The notes: generated from the sequence alone by a model not told the origin. Counted from the first letter of the stretch, positions 17,070-25,936 are shown. The stretch is DNA of 64,000 nucleotides from Lachnospiraceae bacterium (GCA_021203205.1 JAJQBQ010000001.1:17073-81072), one strand, 5' to 3'. Made by a program: numbers and translations.

Positions 17070-18027
17070 AAATTTAAACAGAGAGCCGGAAAAACAGAAA
17101 ATGAGTGAGTTGTCAGAAGGAGAAACGGAAGAAAAGAGAGAGGATGAGAGGAAAAGCGCGGAATCGGAAGTAAATGGTTCGGCAGGTGACCTGGGAATGC
17201 TGTATCTGTGTGCGACTCCCATCGGAAACCTGGGCGACATCACGCTGCGGGTGCTGGAAACGCTGAAAACAGTCGATTTGATCGCGGCGGAGGACACGCG
17301 CCATACGATACACCTGTTAAATCATTTTGAAATCAAGACACCGATGACGAGTTATCATGAATATAACAAATATGAAAAGGCGGATATTCTCGTAAAAAAG
17401 ATGCAGCAGGGCGCAAAAGTGGCGCTGGTGACCGATGCGGGCACACCGGGCATTTCGGATCCGGGCGAGGAGCTGGTAAAGCGAAGCATTGCCGCCGGAG
17501 TGAGGGTGACATCTCTGCCGGGACCGGCGGCCTGCATCACGGCGCTGACCATGTCGGGGCTTTCTACAAGACGGTTTGCGTTTGAGGCATTTCTGACGGC
17601 GGATAAGAAGGAGCGGAAACAGATTCTGGAGGAGATGAAGCGGGAAACGCGAACCATGATTCTCTATGAGGCGCCGCACCACCTGAAAAATACGGTTGAA
17701 GAGCTGCTGAATGCGCTCGGCGACCGGACGGTCACCGTCTGCAGGGAACTCACGAAGATTCACGAATCCGCCGAAATGTGGAAGCTGTCCTCATACCTGG
17801 AATTTTTGGGTGAAAACGAGCCGCGCGGCGAGTATGTACTGGTAATAGAAGGAAAACCGGTGGAGGAGTTGCGGAAAGAAGAAATTCAAAAATGGGAGGA
17901 ACTTTCTGTGGAAGAACACATGGCATACTATGAGAGCGAAGGTTATACACAAAAGGAAGCGATGAAGCTGGTGGCAAAAGACCGCGGGGTGTCGAAGCGG
18001 GAAATTTATCAGCAGATGAAGGTGTGA
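17059..18027 (+). CDS. rsmI: 16S rRNA (cytidine(1402)-2'-O)-methyltransferase
   Basis: Methylates the 2'-OH of C1402 in the ribosomal decoding centre. The tetrapyrrole-methylase fold begins at LYLCATPIGNLGDITLRVLETLK and continues with AAEDTRHT, TDAGTPGISDPGEEL and LPGPAACITALTMSG, all diagnostic. The C-terminal KEAMKLVAKDRGVSKREIYQ helix-turn-helix is also typical. A charged extension of about 50 residues precedes the conserved start, so translation could begin at 17059 (GGAG upstream, overlap with the previous gene) or 17101. Confidence 0.93.
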   Translation: MVIENLNREPEKQKMSELSEGETEEKREDERKSAESEVNGSAGDLGMLYLCATPIGNLGDITLRVLETLKTVDLIAAEDTRHTIHLLNHFEIKTPMTSYHEYNKYEKADILVKKMQQGAKVALVTDAGTPGISDPGEELVKRSIAAGVRVTSLPGPAACITALTMSGLSTRRFAFEAFLTADKKERKQILEEMKRETRTMILYEAPHHLKNTVEELLNALGDRTVTVCRELTKIHESAEMWKLSSYLEFLGENEPRGEYVLVIEGKPVEELRKEEIQKWEELSVEEHMAYYESEGYTQKEAMKLVAKDRGVSKREIYQQMKV

Positions 18028-18028
18028 A

Positions 18029-18126
18029 TTACAAATATGACGCAAGGGGAGATGGAGTAAACGTTTCTCGATGACTCCTGAGCGAGGAGAAATCTGTGTG
18101 TCCACCTTTTGTTGCTTGAATTGTAA
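18029..18126 (+). ncRNA. candidate structured leader before the antiporter-like genes
   Basis: TTACAA (18029-18034) can pair with TTGTAA (18121-18126). GCAAGGGGAGATGGA (18042-18056) pairs with 18101-18115 using several G-U pairs, which suggests RNA rather than DNA structure. An inner arm pairs TTTCTCG (18064-18070) with CGAGGAGAAA (18083-18092), and CTCC/GGAG offers an alternative. The structure ends just before the GGAGGT site of the next gene. It matches no riboswitch class that I recognise. Confidence 0.35.
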
Positions 18127-18152
18127 ATATTATAGGAGGTAAGGATTCGTAG

Positions 18153-19442
18153 ATGACGGAAAAATTACTGATTTGTGTGCTGCTTCTTCCGCTCGTCGCG
18201 GCACTTGCAATCATTTGTTTGTGGGATTTGAGGAGACAAAAGGAACTGAGAATCGTGACCTGCGGGACGCTTACAGTCATGGCGGTACTTCTGTGGTATC
18301 TCGCGATTACCGGGCGGGGAACGGAGACACTGACCCTTTTTTCCCTCACGGAAGACTTTGCGGTAACCTTTGCGGCAGAACTGTTCGGCAGGTATTTTGC
18401 CGCAGTGGCAGTCACGGCCTGGGCGGGAGTTGAAGTATTTTTAAGTGTATGTCTGGAACCAGGGAAACATGAGCCGCGGTTTTTTATATGCACCCTGCTC
18501 ATATCCTGTACGGTAACAGGGCTCTCTTACGCCGCGAACTTCATGACCATGTTTCTGTTTTTCGAGGCAACCATCTTCCTGTTTTTCCCTCTGATTATGC
18601 ATTACCAGACGGAAGCCTCAGCCGAGGCAGGGAGACGATATTTTCTCGGTGCATTCTTAAGCGGACTGGTTGCCCTCATGGGAGCATGCTGTTTTTCCAT
18701 GTATGTATCGGATCTGGGGTTTGTGTCGGGCGGTGCGCTGGATGCCACCTTTGCCGGGGGCAAAAACAGGATCGTGATACTGATCTCCGCGGCTCTCATG
18801 GTTGCCGGTTTCGGTATGTTTTCCCATGTCGTTTCGGAGTGCGGCTGGCTGCCTGGGGTGGAGCGTGATATTCCGGTCACGGTTCAGGCGCAGAGCGCCG
18901 GTGTGATCGCAAACCTCGGCGTGTTTGCAGCGGTTCGAAGCGTGTATTACCTGGTTGGTGCGGACTATCTTTTCGGAAGCGGGGCGCAGGTTTTTCTGAT
19001 TCTGTTTGCGGTACTGATGTCCGGCGCGGGAATTTTTCTTATGTGGAGGACAGGCAACCGCGAGGATATAAGGCTTGGCCGGATAGAACCGGAGAAAAGG
19101 CAAAAAATGACATCCGACGGGGAAACCGGGATAATATCCGATGGAGAACCGGGAAAAGAAACGAAGAAAAAGCGGAAAATGACATCCGACAGAAAAGCAG
19201 GGATGGTATCTGACGGAGAAACTGTGAAAAAACAGGAAAGTACATCTGACGGAAAAACGGAAAAAAAATCAGAGGCAAAACAGAGTGGAAGAATGCTCTA
19301 TATCGTTCTGAATCAGTCCGGTTATGCTTTCCTTCTGCTGGCAATATTTCAGCCGGTCGGGCTTTATCTGGCGCTGGGCTATGCGGCGGTACATATGCTG
19401 ATGGCGATCCTGATTCCGCTTTATACTTTGATGAAGGATTGA
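18153..19442 (+). CDS. proton-conducting antiporter/NuoL-like membrane protein (divergent)
   Basis: A 429-residue polytopic protein with about ten to twelve hydrophobic segments. FLFFEATIFLFFPLIMHY aligns with the TM5 region holding the key Glu of NuoL/MrpA/MrpD, and ECGWLPGVERDIPVTVQAQSAG...GVFAAVRS keeps a degenerate form of the WLP-P-VSA-G-R signature. Many other conserved positions are lost. A charged cytoplasmic insert at about residues 305-380 contains several TSDGET-like repeats. With the next gene it looks like a two-part ion-translocating module lacking the rest of complex I or Mrp; function and ion are unknown. Confidence 0.6.
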   Translation: MTEKLLICVLLLPLVAALAIICLWDLRRQKELRIVTCGTLTVMAVLLWYLAITGRGTETLTLFSLTEDFAVTFAAELFGRYFAAVAVTAWAGVEVFLSVCLEPGKHEPRFFICTLLISCTVTGLSYAANFMTMFLFFEATIFLFFPLIMHYQTEASAEAGRRYFLGAFLSGLVALMGACCFSMYVSDLGFVSGGALDATFAGGKNRIVILISAALMVAGFGMFSHVVSECGWLPGVERDIPVTVQAQSAGVIANLGVFAAVRSVYYLVGADYLFGSGAQVFLILFAVLMSGAGIFLMWRTGNREDIRLGRIEPEKRQKMTSDGETGIISDGEPGKETKKKRKMTSDRKAGMVSDGETVKKQESTSDGKTEKKSEAKQSGRMLYIVLNQSGYAFLLLAIFQPVGLYLALGYAAVHMLMAILIPLYTLMKD

Positions 19443-19484
19443 GTATTTTTAAACTATTACGAAAAGCATAAATTGGAGGCACAA

Positions 19485-21008
19485 ATGCTGTTATTGATTC
19501 CTGTTTTGCTGCCGGTAATTTCCGGATCCATAATTCTCATAAAAACATGGAAGAAAAAACCGTGGCGCAGGCCGCGTTTTATTCTGATTTCCGCCATTAT
19601 AAATTCCGCTGTGGTGCTGGGATTTCTGATTGCGCAGTATTCGGAAGCTTTGCAGGTCACAATCGCGGGGTCAGTCACTTTCCGGCTGGCAACGGATGGC
19701 CTGGGAACCGTGCTTGCGGGATGTATGGCCGTGCTGGTGCCGTTGGTTCTCTGTTATTCGCTGGATTTCGGGGAAGACAGGCGGAAAGCAGAGAAAACGG
19801 TACAGAAGAATACATTGTCCCCTTCGGATGAGCGAAAAAAGAGAACGCATAGCGGGAAAGTGAAGGCAGATCCGGGGGAAGAAAAGGCGGATATCCGGAA
19901 AACAGAGGGAAAAAGAGATGTGTTCTCCGCCCGGATGAATTATCTTTTTGCCGCGGTGACGGGCATCGCCTTTTCAAAAAATGCGGCGACCATGAGTTTC
20001 TTCCTTATTATACTGTTGCTGGTTGACGCATGGATTGTCTTAGGAAACGGAAAGCCGGAAAAAAGGTATTGGATTTTCCATGCAGGCGGGGCAGTGGCCG
20101 TAATTCTTGTGCTGATGACAGCTGTTTTTTGCGGCAGAGGTGCGTCGTTTTACTTTGACGGGTATCTGTCGGGGAATATCTCAAACCAGGTGCTTCTGAT
20201 TCTGTATATCCTCGGCTTCTGCGGATGCACGGTGAGGAAACTTGCAAGCCCGTTTTTTGCGGAAGAAGAGAAACCGGAAAATCTGTTTTTGGATATCATA
20301 TATGCTTTTCTGCTGATTCGTCTGACCTTCTCCGTCTTCGGCATCAGTCTGCTTCGCGGAACCTGGGCGCAGGTGGTTGTGATGCTGCTTTCGGTTGCGG
20401 GAATTATGGTTCACTCTGTTCTGGCTTTTCGTGAAAAACGATTCCGGAAGAAAATGGCCCATCTGTCCGCAGCCTCCTTCGCTTTGATTTTGACCGGAAT
20501 TGCGGTGATGACCTCGCACGGCTATACGGCTGCGGTGTGGATGACGGTCGCATTCGCCTTCACACAGCTGCTGTTGATCTTTTTCCCCGGAGCCGTGAAA
20601 AAGAAAGAAAACTCTGAGGGAGAGATGTCAGCCGGACTGGGGAGAAGGATGCCGGTGACCTTCGGATGTTATGTGGCGGCATGTTTAAGTGTCTGCGCCG
20701 TCCCGCCGTTTGCCGGATTCTTAAGTGTGTGGAAGCTCGCGAAAGCTTTCACCAGACAGGGAGGTCTGAACTATCTTTCCATGGCGGCCGTGTTTGCTTT
20801 TCTCTTTCTGGCAGCTTTAAGTCTGTATCCGTCTGTCGCAGGTGCATTTTTCCCGAAGAGTGATTATGCGGAAAAGGAAAAGGCAGAGGAAGCAGGTCCG
20901 CAGATGCTGGTTCCGATGGTGGTGCTGGCGGCTGCGATCCTTGCGACCGGGCTCTTTTCCGGTGTGCTGGGAGATTATATTTATCAGATTGGGCTGGGGC
21001 TGATGTAA
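19485..21008 (+). CDS. antiporter/NuoN- or MrpD-like membrane protein (divergent)
   Basis: A 507-residue polytopic protein. Its N-terminus (LLLIPVLLPVISGSIILI) is typical of MrpD/NuoL/NuoN-family proteins, and VAACLSVCAVPPFAGFLSVWKLAKAF matches the C-terminal PPFAGF region of that family. Two charged inserts occur (about residues 95-145 and 365-380). Start 19485 is supported by GGAGG six bases upstream. It follows the previous gene by 42 bases and is presumably its partner. No NADH-binding or Mrp accessory subunits are nearby. Confidence 0.6.
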   Translation: MLLLIPVLLPVISGSIILIKTWKKKPWRRPRFILISAIINSAVVLGFLIAQYSEALQVTIAGSVTFRLATDGLGTVLAGCMAVLVPLVLCYSLDFGEDRRKAEKTVQKNTLSPSDERKKRTHSGKVKADPGEEKADIRKTEGKRDVFSARMNYLFAAVTGIAFSKNAATMSFFLIILLLVDAWIVLGNGKPEKRYWIFHAGGAVAVILVLMTAVFCGRGASFYFDGYLSGNISNQVLLILYILGFCGCTVRKLASPFFAEEEKPENLFLDIIYAFLLIRLTFSVFGISLLRGTWAQVVVMLLSVAGIMVHSVLAFREKRFRKKMAHLSAASFALILTGIAVMTSHGYTAAVWMTVAFAFTQLLLIFFPGAVKKKENSEGEMSAGLGRRMPVTFGCYVAACLSVCAVPPFAGFLSVWKLAKAFTRQGGLNYLSMAAVFAFLFLAALSLYPSVAGAFFPKSDYAEKEKAEEAGPQMLVPMVVLAAAILATGLFSGVLGDYIYQIGLGLM

Positions 21009-21044
21009 AAAATATAAAAATTAGATTGTAATAATAAAAATTGT

Positions 21045-21150
21045 GTGATAGAATGCGTCAATGTGCCGTGTTTTATGCACACGGGTCGCGTAAGGAGTTA
21101 TCTGACCCGGCGCGGTGAGCAGTGGAAAGAACTCCACACTCAAGTGGTAC
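21045..21150 (+). ncRNA. candidate structured 5' leader of the foldase gene
   Basis: Three consecutive stems fill the spacer before the foldase gene: CCGTGT/ACACGG near 21065-21083, GGGTC/GACCC near 21083-21108, and GTGGA/TCCAC near 21122-21137. The reading frame of the next gene is open through this region but lacks a ribosome-binding site there. The GGAGG that serves ATG 21186 lies after it. I recognise no known riboswitch consensus. Confidence 0.35.
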
Positions 21151-21185
21151 GGATGTTAGATTTAAACGAAACATGGAGGCTAAAA

Positions 21186-22661
21186 ATGGCAAAGGAAGAG
21201 AAGCAGGCGAAAAGACAAAAGCCGGCAGAGACCGCGGCTGAGCGGGCCGCCCGGGAGGAAAGGGAGAGAAAGTTTTCCAATAATATATACCATGGTGTCG
21301 TCGCTGTGGTTGTGGTTGCGATCGTGATTTCCATTGGAATTCTGATCTTTCGGAACACGGCAGATTATATGGGAACCTATTTAAAGATCGGCGATTATGA
21401 GATCAGCAAGGAAGAGCTTGATTTCTATTACAACGGTTATGTGACCAGCTGGGAGTCGTCCTATCTGACATATTACTCATATCTGGGTTATATTGATACG
21501 AGTCTGGAATATTCGGAGCAGTATTACAGCGATGACCTGACCTGGGAAGATTATTTCATTGAGTGTGCGGTGGAAGAGATGCAGACGGTTTATGCCTGGT
21601 ATGATGCCGCGATGGACGATGAAGACTTCACTTATGATGTGGACGAGCTGGTGCAGGAGCAGATTGACGCGCTGCAGGAAGGTGCGGACGATTCCGACGT
21701 GTCGCTTTCCTACTATGTAAAGGCGTACTACGGTGTTTCTGTCAGCAAGTTTAAAAAGTATATTAAAAAGACCGTGATTGCGACGGAATATTACGATTAT
21801 CTCGAGGAAACCTACGAGGTGACCGATGAAGATATCCAGACGGAACTGGAGGACAACGCGGAGGATTACACGCTTGCTACCTACCGCTACTATTCCATCA
21901 GCTACGCGACGGACAGCGATGCCACCGATGAGGAAGCGGAGGAGTATCAGGAGTATGTGCTCACAAACACAGAGCTGATTGCCGCTCAGATCACGGATGA
22001 GGATTCCTACCTGGAGATGGTAGCTGCCTATGAGGCGGATGACGACTACGATGCGGACAGCTCGACTCTGGCGGAAGATGCGACCGTCAGCGATGTGACA
22101 GATGTGATTGCAATCTGGCTGATGGAGGCAGAGCGCACCGAGGGCGATGTGACCATTCTGGACGATACATCCAGCAGCGTATATTACCTGGTATATTTCA
22201 AGAGCTGTGCTTTGGACGACACGAAGTCGGCAGCTTTCCGCCATATTCTTCTGACAGATGACTATGCGGAAGAAAACGCCGAGATCATGCTGGAGTACTG
22301 GGAAGAAAACTACGGCGACGAGGAAACCTTCGCTGAGATGGCAGATCGTTATTCCGAAGACAGTGCGGAAGGCGGCCTGTATGAAGATGTATATAACGGC
22401 GAGATGGTTGATGTTATCAATGACTGGGTGCTTGACGAGAGCCGCCAGGCCGGAGATACGACTATCGTGACATCCTCCTACGGTACGCATATCGTGTATC
22501 TCGTAAGTACTTCGGATACGCTGTCCATCGAGATTATGGCGAAAAATAATCTCACCACCGCCTACCTTACGGATCTGCTGGAGGAAATTCAGGAGTCCAT
22601 GCCGGTGGAGGATGTGAAGGGCAAGATCGCTTATCTGGCAAGTGACACGGATGCGGAGTAA
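21186..22661 (+). CDS. membrane-anchored parvulin-type peptidyl-prolyl isomerase (PrsA-like foldase)
   Basis: A charged cytoplasmic N-terminus (about 38 residues) leads to a transmembrane helix (VVAVVVVAIVISIGILIF), then a SurA-N-like helical region and a parvulin domain. The parvulin core is FRHILLTDD, ETFAEMADRYSEDSAEGGLYEDV and TTIVTSSYGTHIVYL. Such proteins help secreted proteins fold outside the membrane. The sequence is strongly acidic and tyrosine-rich. It is anchored by a helix, not a lipid as in Bacillus PrsA. Start 21186 follows GGAGG; a terminator lies at 22823-22868. Confidence 0.85.
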   Translation: MAKEEKQAKRQKPAETAAERAAREERERKFSNNIYHGVVAVVVVAIVISIGILIFRNTADYMGTYLKIGDYEISKEELDFYYNGYVTSWESSYLTYYSYLGYIDTSLEYSEQYYSDDLTWEDYFIECAVEEMQTVYAWYDAAMDDEDFTYDVDELVQEQIDALQEGADDSDVSLSYYVKAYYGVSVSKFKKYIKKTVIATEYYDYLEETYEVTDEDIQTELEDNAEDYTLATYRYYSISYATDSDATDEEAEEYQEYVLTNTELIAAQITDEDSYLEMVAAYEADDDYDADSSTLAEDATVSDVTDVIAIWLMEAERTEGDVTILDDTSSSVYYLVYFKSCALDDTKSAAFRHILLTDDYAEENAEIMLEYWEENYGDEETFAEMADRYSEDSAEGGLYEDVYNGEMVDVINDWVLDESRQAGDTTIVTSSYGTHIVYLVSTSDTLSIEIMAKNNLTTAYLTDLLEEIQESMPVEDVKGKIAYLASDTDAE

Positions 22662-22666
22662 GCAGA

Positions 22667-22800
22667 AACAGGTTTGAAACCATGTAGTCGAGATTGTATT
22701 CGTTTTAGAATTCGTTTTAAGACAGGAGATCGCTCGCATACGGTCGTTTGCATATGGTTGTTCGCATACGGTTTTACAGCCATTATGCGTGATGCCAGAT
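22667..22800 (+). repeat. short tandem repeats downstream of the foldase gene
   Basis: Two imperfect arrays occur: TTCGTTTTAGAA-like 12-bp units near 22699-22722, then three 14-bp units of the form GCATACGGTCGTT near 22737-22778. No coding sequence is supported here. Confidence 0.5.
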
Positions 22801-22822
22801 TACAATTGATATTAGTTTATAC

Positions 22823-22868
22823 GAAGCCTCATTTTCCGGTTTTCAATCGGAAGTGGGGCTTCTTGTTT
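22823..22868 (+). terminator. Rho-independent terminator of the foldase gene
   Basis: GAAGCCTCA...TTTTCCG pairs with CGGAA..GGGGCTTC across the loop GTTTTCAAT and is followed by TCTTGTTT. Confidence 0.8.
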
Positions 22869-22935
22869 ATGAAGTCTGCAGTCCCACGTTTTCTGACAAT
22901 CTTATGAAGTCTACAGTCCCACGTTTCTGACAATC
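22867..22935. repeat. 34-35 bp tandem duplication
   Basis: Two adjacent copies beginning TTATGAAGTCTGCAGTCCCA (22867-22901 and 22902-22935) differ at one substitution and one indel. The remainder of this 715-bp gene-free stretch (22936-23377) contains a strong hairpin CGAGCAGG...CCTGCTCG at about 22999-23026, A+T-rich sequence, one CCGTGAATAA (23225-23234) and the ribosome-binding site of the next gene. I see no gene in it. Confidence 0.85.
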
Positions 22936-23377
22936 CGTGCAGGGAAAGAGGCGGAGCAGAGGTTGGAAAGCAATGCATAATTTGTATATTTGGCGCGGCG
23001 AGCAGGAGGGCAAATCCCCTGCTCGACAAAAAAGAATTAACTTTTCTTTTTTATATAAGTGTAGTAGAATAGAACATGTGTACATGACAGAGTTTATATC
23101 TTGTTGTTTATCGCAATCAGGATAGACGAGACAGATTATTTTGCTATTTATAAACCCGGTAAATAGAGAACAGGTATTTCAGATAATAACAGATCAGCGA
23201 TTCCCATGATTATCATTTGATATACCGTGAATAATTATGACTTAACACAGATATTTTGAACAGGACGATGTATCAATAGTTACCATGAATAACAACTATC
23301 GCTTCGGTACTTGTCCCGGTTGCTCATTTCATGTAGAAATTAACGAAAAGGCTTGAAATATAAATTTGGAGGTTTGA

Positions 23378-24697
23378 ATGGAAAACGAAAGCGTAAGAAA
23401 TTTACAGAGCATCGCCATGCTGATCGATGCGGACAACACGCAGCTGTCGAAAATAGAGTATGTGATTCGTGAAATTTCGGCATACGGCCGCATCGTTGTA
23501 AAGAGGGCCTATGGCAACTGGAAAAAAGAAAATCTGAAAAATTGGGAGAGCGAGATCAAGCGGCTGGCGATCCGCGCGGAGCAGCAGTTTGACTATGTGG
23601 CCGGGAAAAATGCCACTGATATGGCGTTGGTCATCGACACCATCGAGCTACTGTACCGCGAACTTTACGATGCCTTTGTCATTGTGGCCAGTGACAGCGA
23701 CTACACGCCGCTGGCGATCAAGCTGCACGAATCCGGCGTCTATGTGATCGGGGTCGGTGAAAAAAATACGCCGGAGGCGTTTCGAAATGCCTGCGACGAA
23801 TTTATTTTTCTGGAAAATCTCGGCCGCAAGGAAGAGACGGTTGCGGAGGATGAGGAAGAATCTCAGCCTGCGGAAAAGAGCGGATCTGCAAATGGCGCGG
23901 ACAATTCACGGTCAGAGAGTCGGGACAATATCAATGAAATCCACAAGCTGTTGCGGATCGCCCACGAAAAATATCAGGACGCGGACGGCTATGTGAATGT
24001 CAGCTCTGCCGGAACCTTTATCAAGCGTGTGAAACCGGACTTTGACGCGCAAAACTACGGGTACTTAAAGCTGCCGGACCTGATCGAGGACTTCCCGGAT
24101 CGCTATGAAATGACACGTTACCGCGGAAAAGGTACGGTCACGATCGTGGCTTACCGCTGCATCCGGCAGGACAGGCGCGGGAAGAAAAACCGGAAGCGCC
24201 AGACGGAGTCTGCGCAGAAATTGGCAGAGGAGAAAAGTCTGAATCAGAGCGACAGGGAGACATATCGCGACGAAGGATATATGCAGGAGGATTTTGATCA
24301 GGGAATCTATGGAGATGATCCGTATGATGGATCAAACTATACTACGTATGATGACCAGGCCTATGCACTGTATGAGGATCCGTTCGCCGCACAGAATGGG
24401 CAAAAGAAACAGGAAAACTCAGGCTCCAGACAGGGCAGTGGAAAGCAGAGCAGTTCAAAGCAAAATACAGCGAGACAGGGGAGTACGAAACAGGGAAGTG
24501 GGAAGCAGAACAGTGGGAAGGTGAACAGCACAAAACAGGGGAGTGTGAAGCAGAGCAGTTCGAAGCAAAACAGCGGCGAACGGGAATATGCGAAGCGAGA
24601 CTATTTAAAAACGGAAAACCAAAAGCAGAATAATCAGAAGCAAAGCAATCAGAAATCAGGTGGGCGAAAGAGATATCGGAAGCAGAAAAGGGGTTAA
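23378..24697 (+). CDS. NYN-domain ribonuclease-like protein with OST-HTH domain and Gln/Ser-rich tail
   Basis: Residues 10-155 form a NYN (PIN-like) domain: AMLIDADNTQ gives Asp17 and Asp19, NATDMALVIDTIELL and VIVASDSDYTPLAIKLHESG complete the acidic site. Residues about 185-270 form an OST-HTH/LOTUS RNA-binding domain (NINEIHKLLRIAHEKYQDADGYV). The tail beyond residue 330 is disordered, built from imperfect GSxKQ/SSKQN units. NYN/OST-HTH proteins are thought to bind or cut RNA; the target is unknown. GGAGG precedes ATG 23378. Confidence 0.85.
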   Translation: MENESVRNLQSIAMLIDADNTQLSKIEYVIREISAYGRIVVKRAYGNWKKENLKNWESEIKRLAIRAEQQFDYVAGKNATDMALVIDTIELLYRELYDAFVIVASDSDYTPLAIKLHESGVYVIGVGEKNTPEAFRNACDEFIFLENLGRKEETVAEDEEESQPAEKSGSANGADNSRSESRDNINEIHKLLRIAHEKYQDADGYVNVSSAGTFIKRVKPDFDAQNYGYLKLPDLIEDFPDRYEMTRYRGKGTVTIVAYRCIRQDRRGKKNRKRQTESAQKLAEEKSLNQSDRETYRDEGYMQEDFDQGIYGDDPYDGSNYTTYDDQAYALYEDPFAAQNGQKKQENSGSRQGSGKQSSSKQNTARQGSTKQGSGKQNSGKVNSTKQGSVKQSSSKQNSGEREYAKRDYLKTENQKQNNQKQSNQKSGGRKRYRKQKRG

Positions 24698-24746
24698 GCT
24701 GGAAAGCCTCTTTGATGAGAGGATATGATATTGGGATTAAAAACGG

Positions 24747-24895
24747 CCACAACCTCATGTCTTGAGGATTTTAAATCTGGAGTTAATGCGAGGCATTTAA
24801 TCCAGATTTAAGGAAGCAAACTCCCGCTTTCTGAGGTTAGAGCGAAGCGCCAACTTTAAGACTTCTTGACTCTGGTGCTATTGTCTATTCACGGA
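24747..24895. repeat. hairpin-rich intergenic element
   Basis: A perfect 11-bp stem, TTAAATCTGGA (24771-24781) with 24801-24811, encloses a second stem TTAATGC/GCATTTAA. CCTCA/TGAGG (24753-24757, 24763-24767) competes with a longer pairing of AACCTCA to TGAGGTT at 24832-24838. CGCTT/AAGCG follows, and ATTCACGG occurs at 24887-24894. It lies between the NYN gene and trmO and resembles other hairpin elements in the window. Confidence 0.45.
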
Positions 24896-24933
24896 GCAAT
24901 GTCAAATGATTATGGAATGAGGTTGAGTAGTAG

Positions 24934-25803
24934 ATGAAGTCAGAAACATATGAGATACACCCGATTGCTTACATGGAAAACGATTTTCCCGAAAAGTTCG
25001 GGATCCCGCGCCAGAGCGGACTGGTGGAGGAGCTCACGGGAAGAATCGTGTTCGAGTCTGTTTATCGCAACCCGGATGCACTGCGGGGGCTGGAGGGATA
25101 TGATTATATCTGGCTGATCTGGGGGTTCGATGAAGCGAAGCGATATGGGGGCGAAAAGAAGAAAATCTCCGGCGAATCGGAAACGCATAAAGAAATCAGT
25201 GCAGGGTTTTCAAATCGTGAACAGGTGACAGTGGAAGACGAAAACGGAGCAGCCATTAGGGAGAAAGAAGCAGCTGTCATAAAAAAAGAGGAACGTCAGG
25301 TAAGAGAAGAAAAGGTCGGAAGAATAGAAAAGTTTCACCCAACCGTGCGCCCGCCTCGCCTGGGCGGAAACACCCGCATGGGTGTCTTCGCGACCCGCAG
25401 TCCCTTTCGACCGAACTCTCTGGGGCTGTCCTCAGTGCGCCTTCTGAATATCGACTACGACACGCCGGACGGCCCCGCACTCCTTGTGGGAGGCGCGGAC
25501 TTAAAAAACGGCACACCGATTTTTGATATCAAGCCCTATCTGCCCCATGTGGACAGTCACCCGAACGCGGCAGCAGGGTTCGCCGGAAAAACAGCGGCGT
25601 ATCACCTGAAAGTTGCCATATCGGAAGAAAATCTGAATCTCATGCCGGAAGAAAAACGCGCCGCGCTTATGGGAATCCTTGAAAATGATCCAAGACCGTC
25701 CTACCAGAATGACCCGGAGCGTGTGTACGGGCTGAACTTTGCGGGGTATGAGGTGAAGTTTCGGGTAGAAGGGGAGAAACTTACGGTGATTAAAGTAGAA
25801 TAA
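24934..25803 (+). CDS. trmO: tRNA (t6A37) N6-methyltransferase with insert
   Basis: TrmO (TsaA/YaeB) methylates N6-threonylcarbamoyladenosine at position 37 of certain tRNAs. Family blocks are PIAYMENDFPEKFGIPRQSGL, GLEGYDYIWLIWGF, RPPRLGGNTRMGVFATRSPFRPNSLGLSSVRL and GTPIFDIKPYLPHVDS. Between the first and second halves, at about residues 72-127, sits a charged insert absent from typical TrmO. Total 289 residues against about 230 usual. ATG 24934 has GAGG eleven bases upstream. Confidence 0.92.
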   Translation: MKSETYEIHPIAYMENDFPEKFGIPRQSGLVEELTGRIVFESVYRNPDALRGLEGYDYIWLIWGFDEAKRYGGEKKKISGESETHKEISAGFSNREQVTVEDENGAAIREKEAAVIKKEERQVREEKVGRIEKFHPTVRPPRLGGNTRMGVFATRSPFRPNSLGLSSVRLLNIDYDTPDGPALLVGGADLKNGTPIFDIKPYLPHVDSHPNAAAGFAGKTAAYHLKVAISEENLNLMPEEKRAALMGILENDPRPSYQNDPERVYGLNFAGYEVKFRVEGEKLTVIKVE

Positions 25804-25936
25804 GTCTGGCTCCGTAATACCGAAATAAAAAATTGGATTAAATGTCTACTTTAACAAATTTCTTATATATGGTAATCTATAAAAAAAGTATGGTTGATTA
25901 TGAAAGAAGTTTGAAGTGGGTAGAAAGGGAGGTTTT

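Noticed and set aside
21045..21185. N-terminal extension of the foldase from ATG 21045
   Set aside because: The extension lacks a ribosome-binding site, contains a run of stems, and the product from 21186 already has a normal cytoplasmic tail and GGAGG.
22999..23028. strong hairpin CGAGCAGG...CCTGCTCG as a terminator
   Set aside because: It is followed by A residues on the plus strand and is not followed by a T-run on the minus strand.
22829..23085. minus-strand open frames of 66-72 residues with a repeated CRLHK/ADFI phrase
   Set aside because: The repeated phrase comes from the 34-bp tandem duplication; no ribosome-binding site or recognisable protein.
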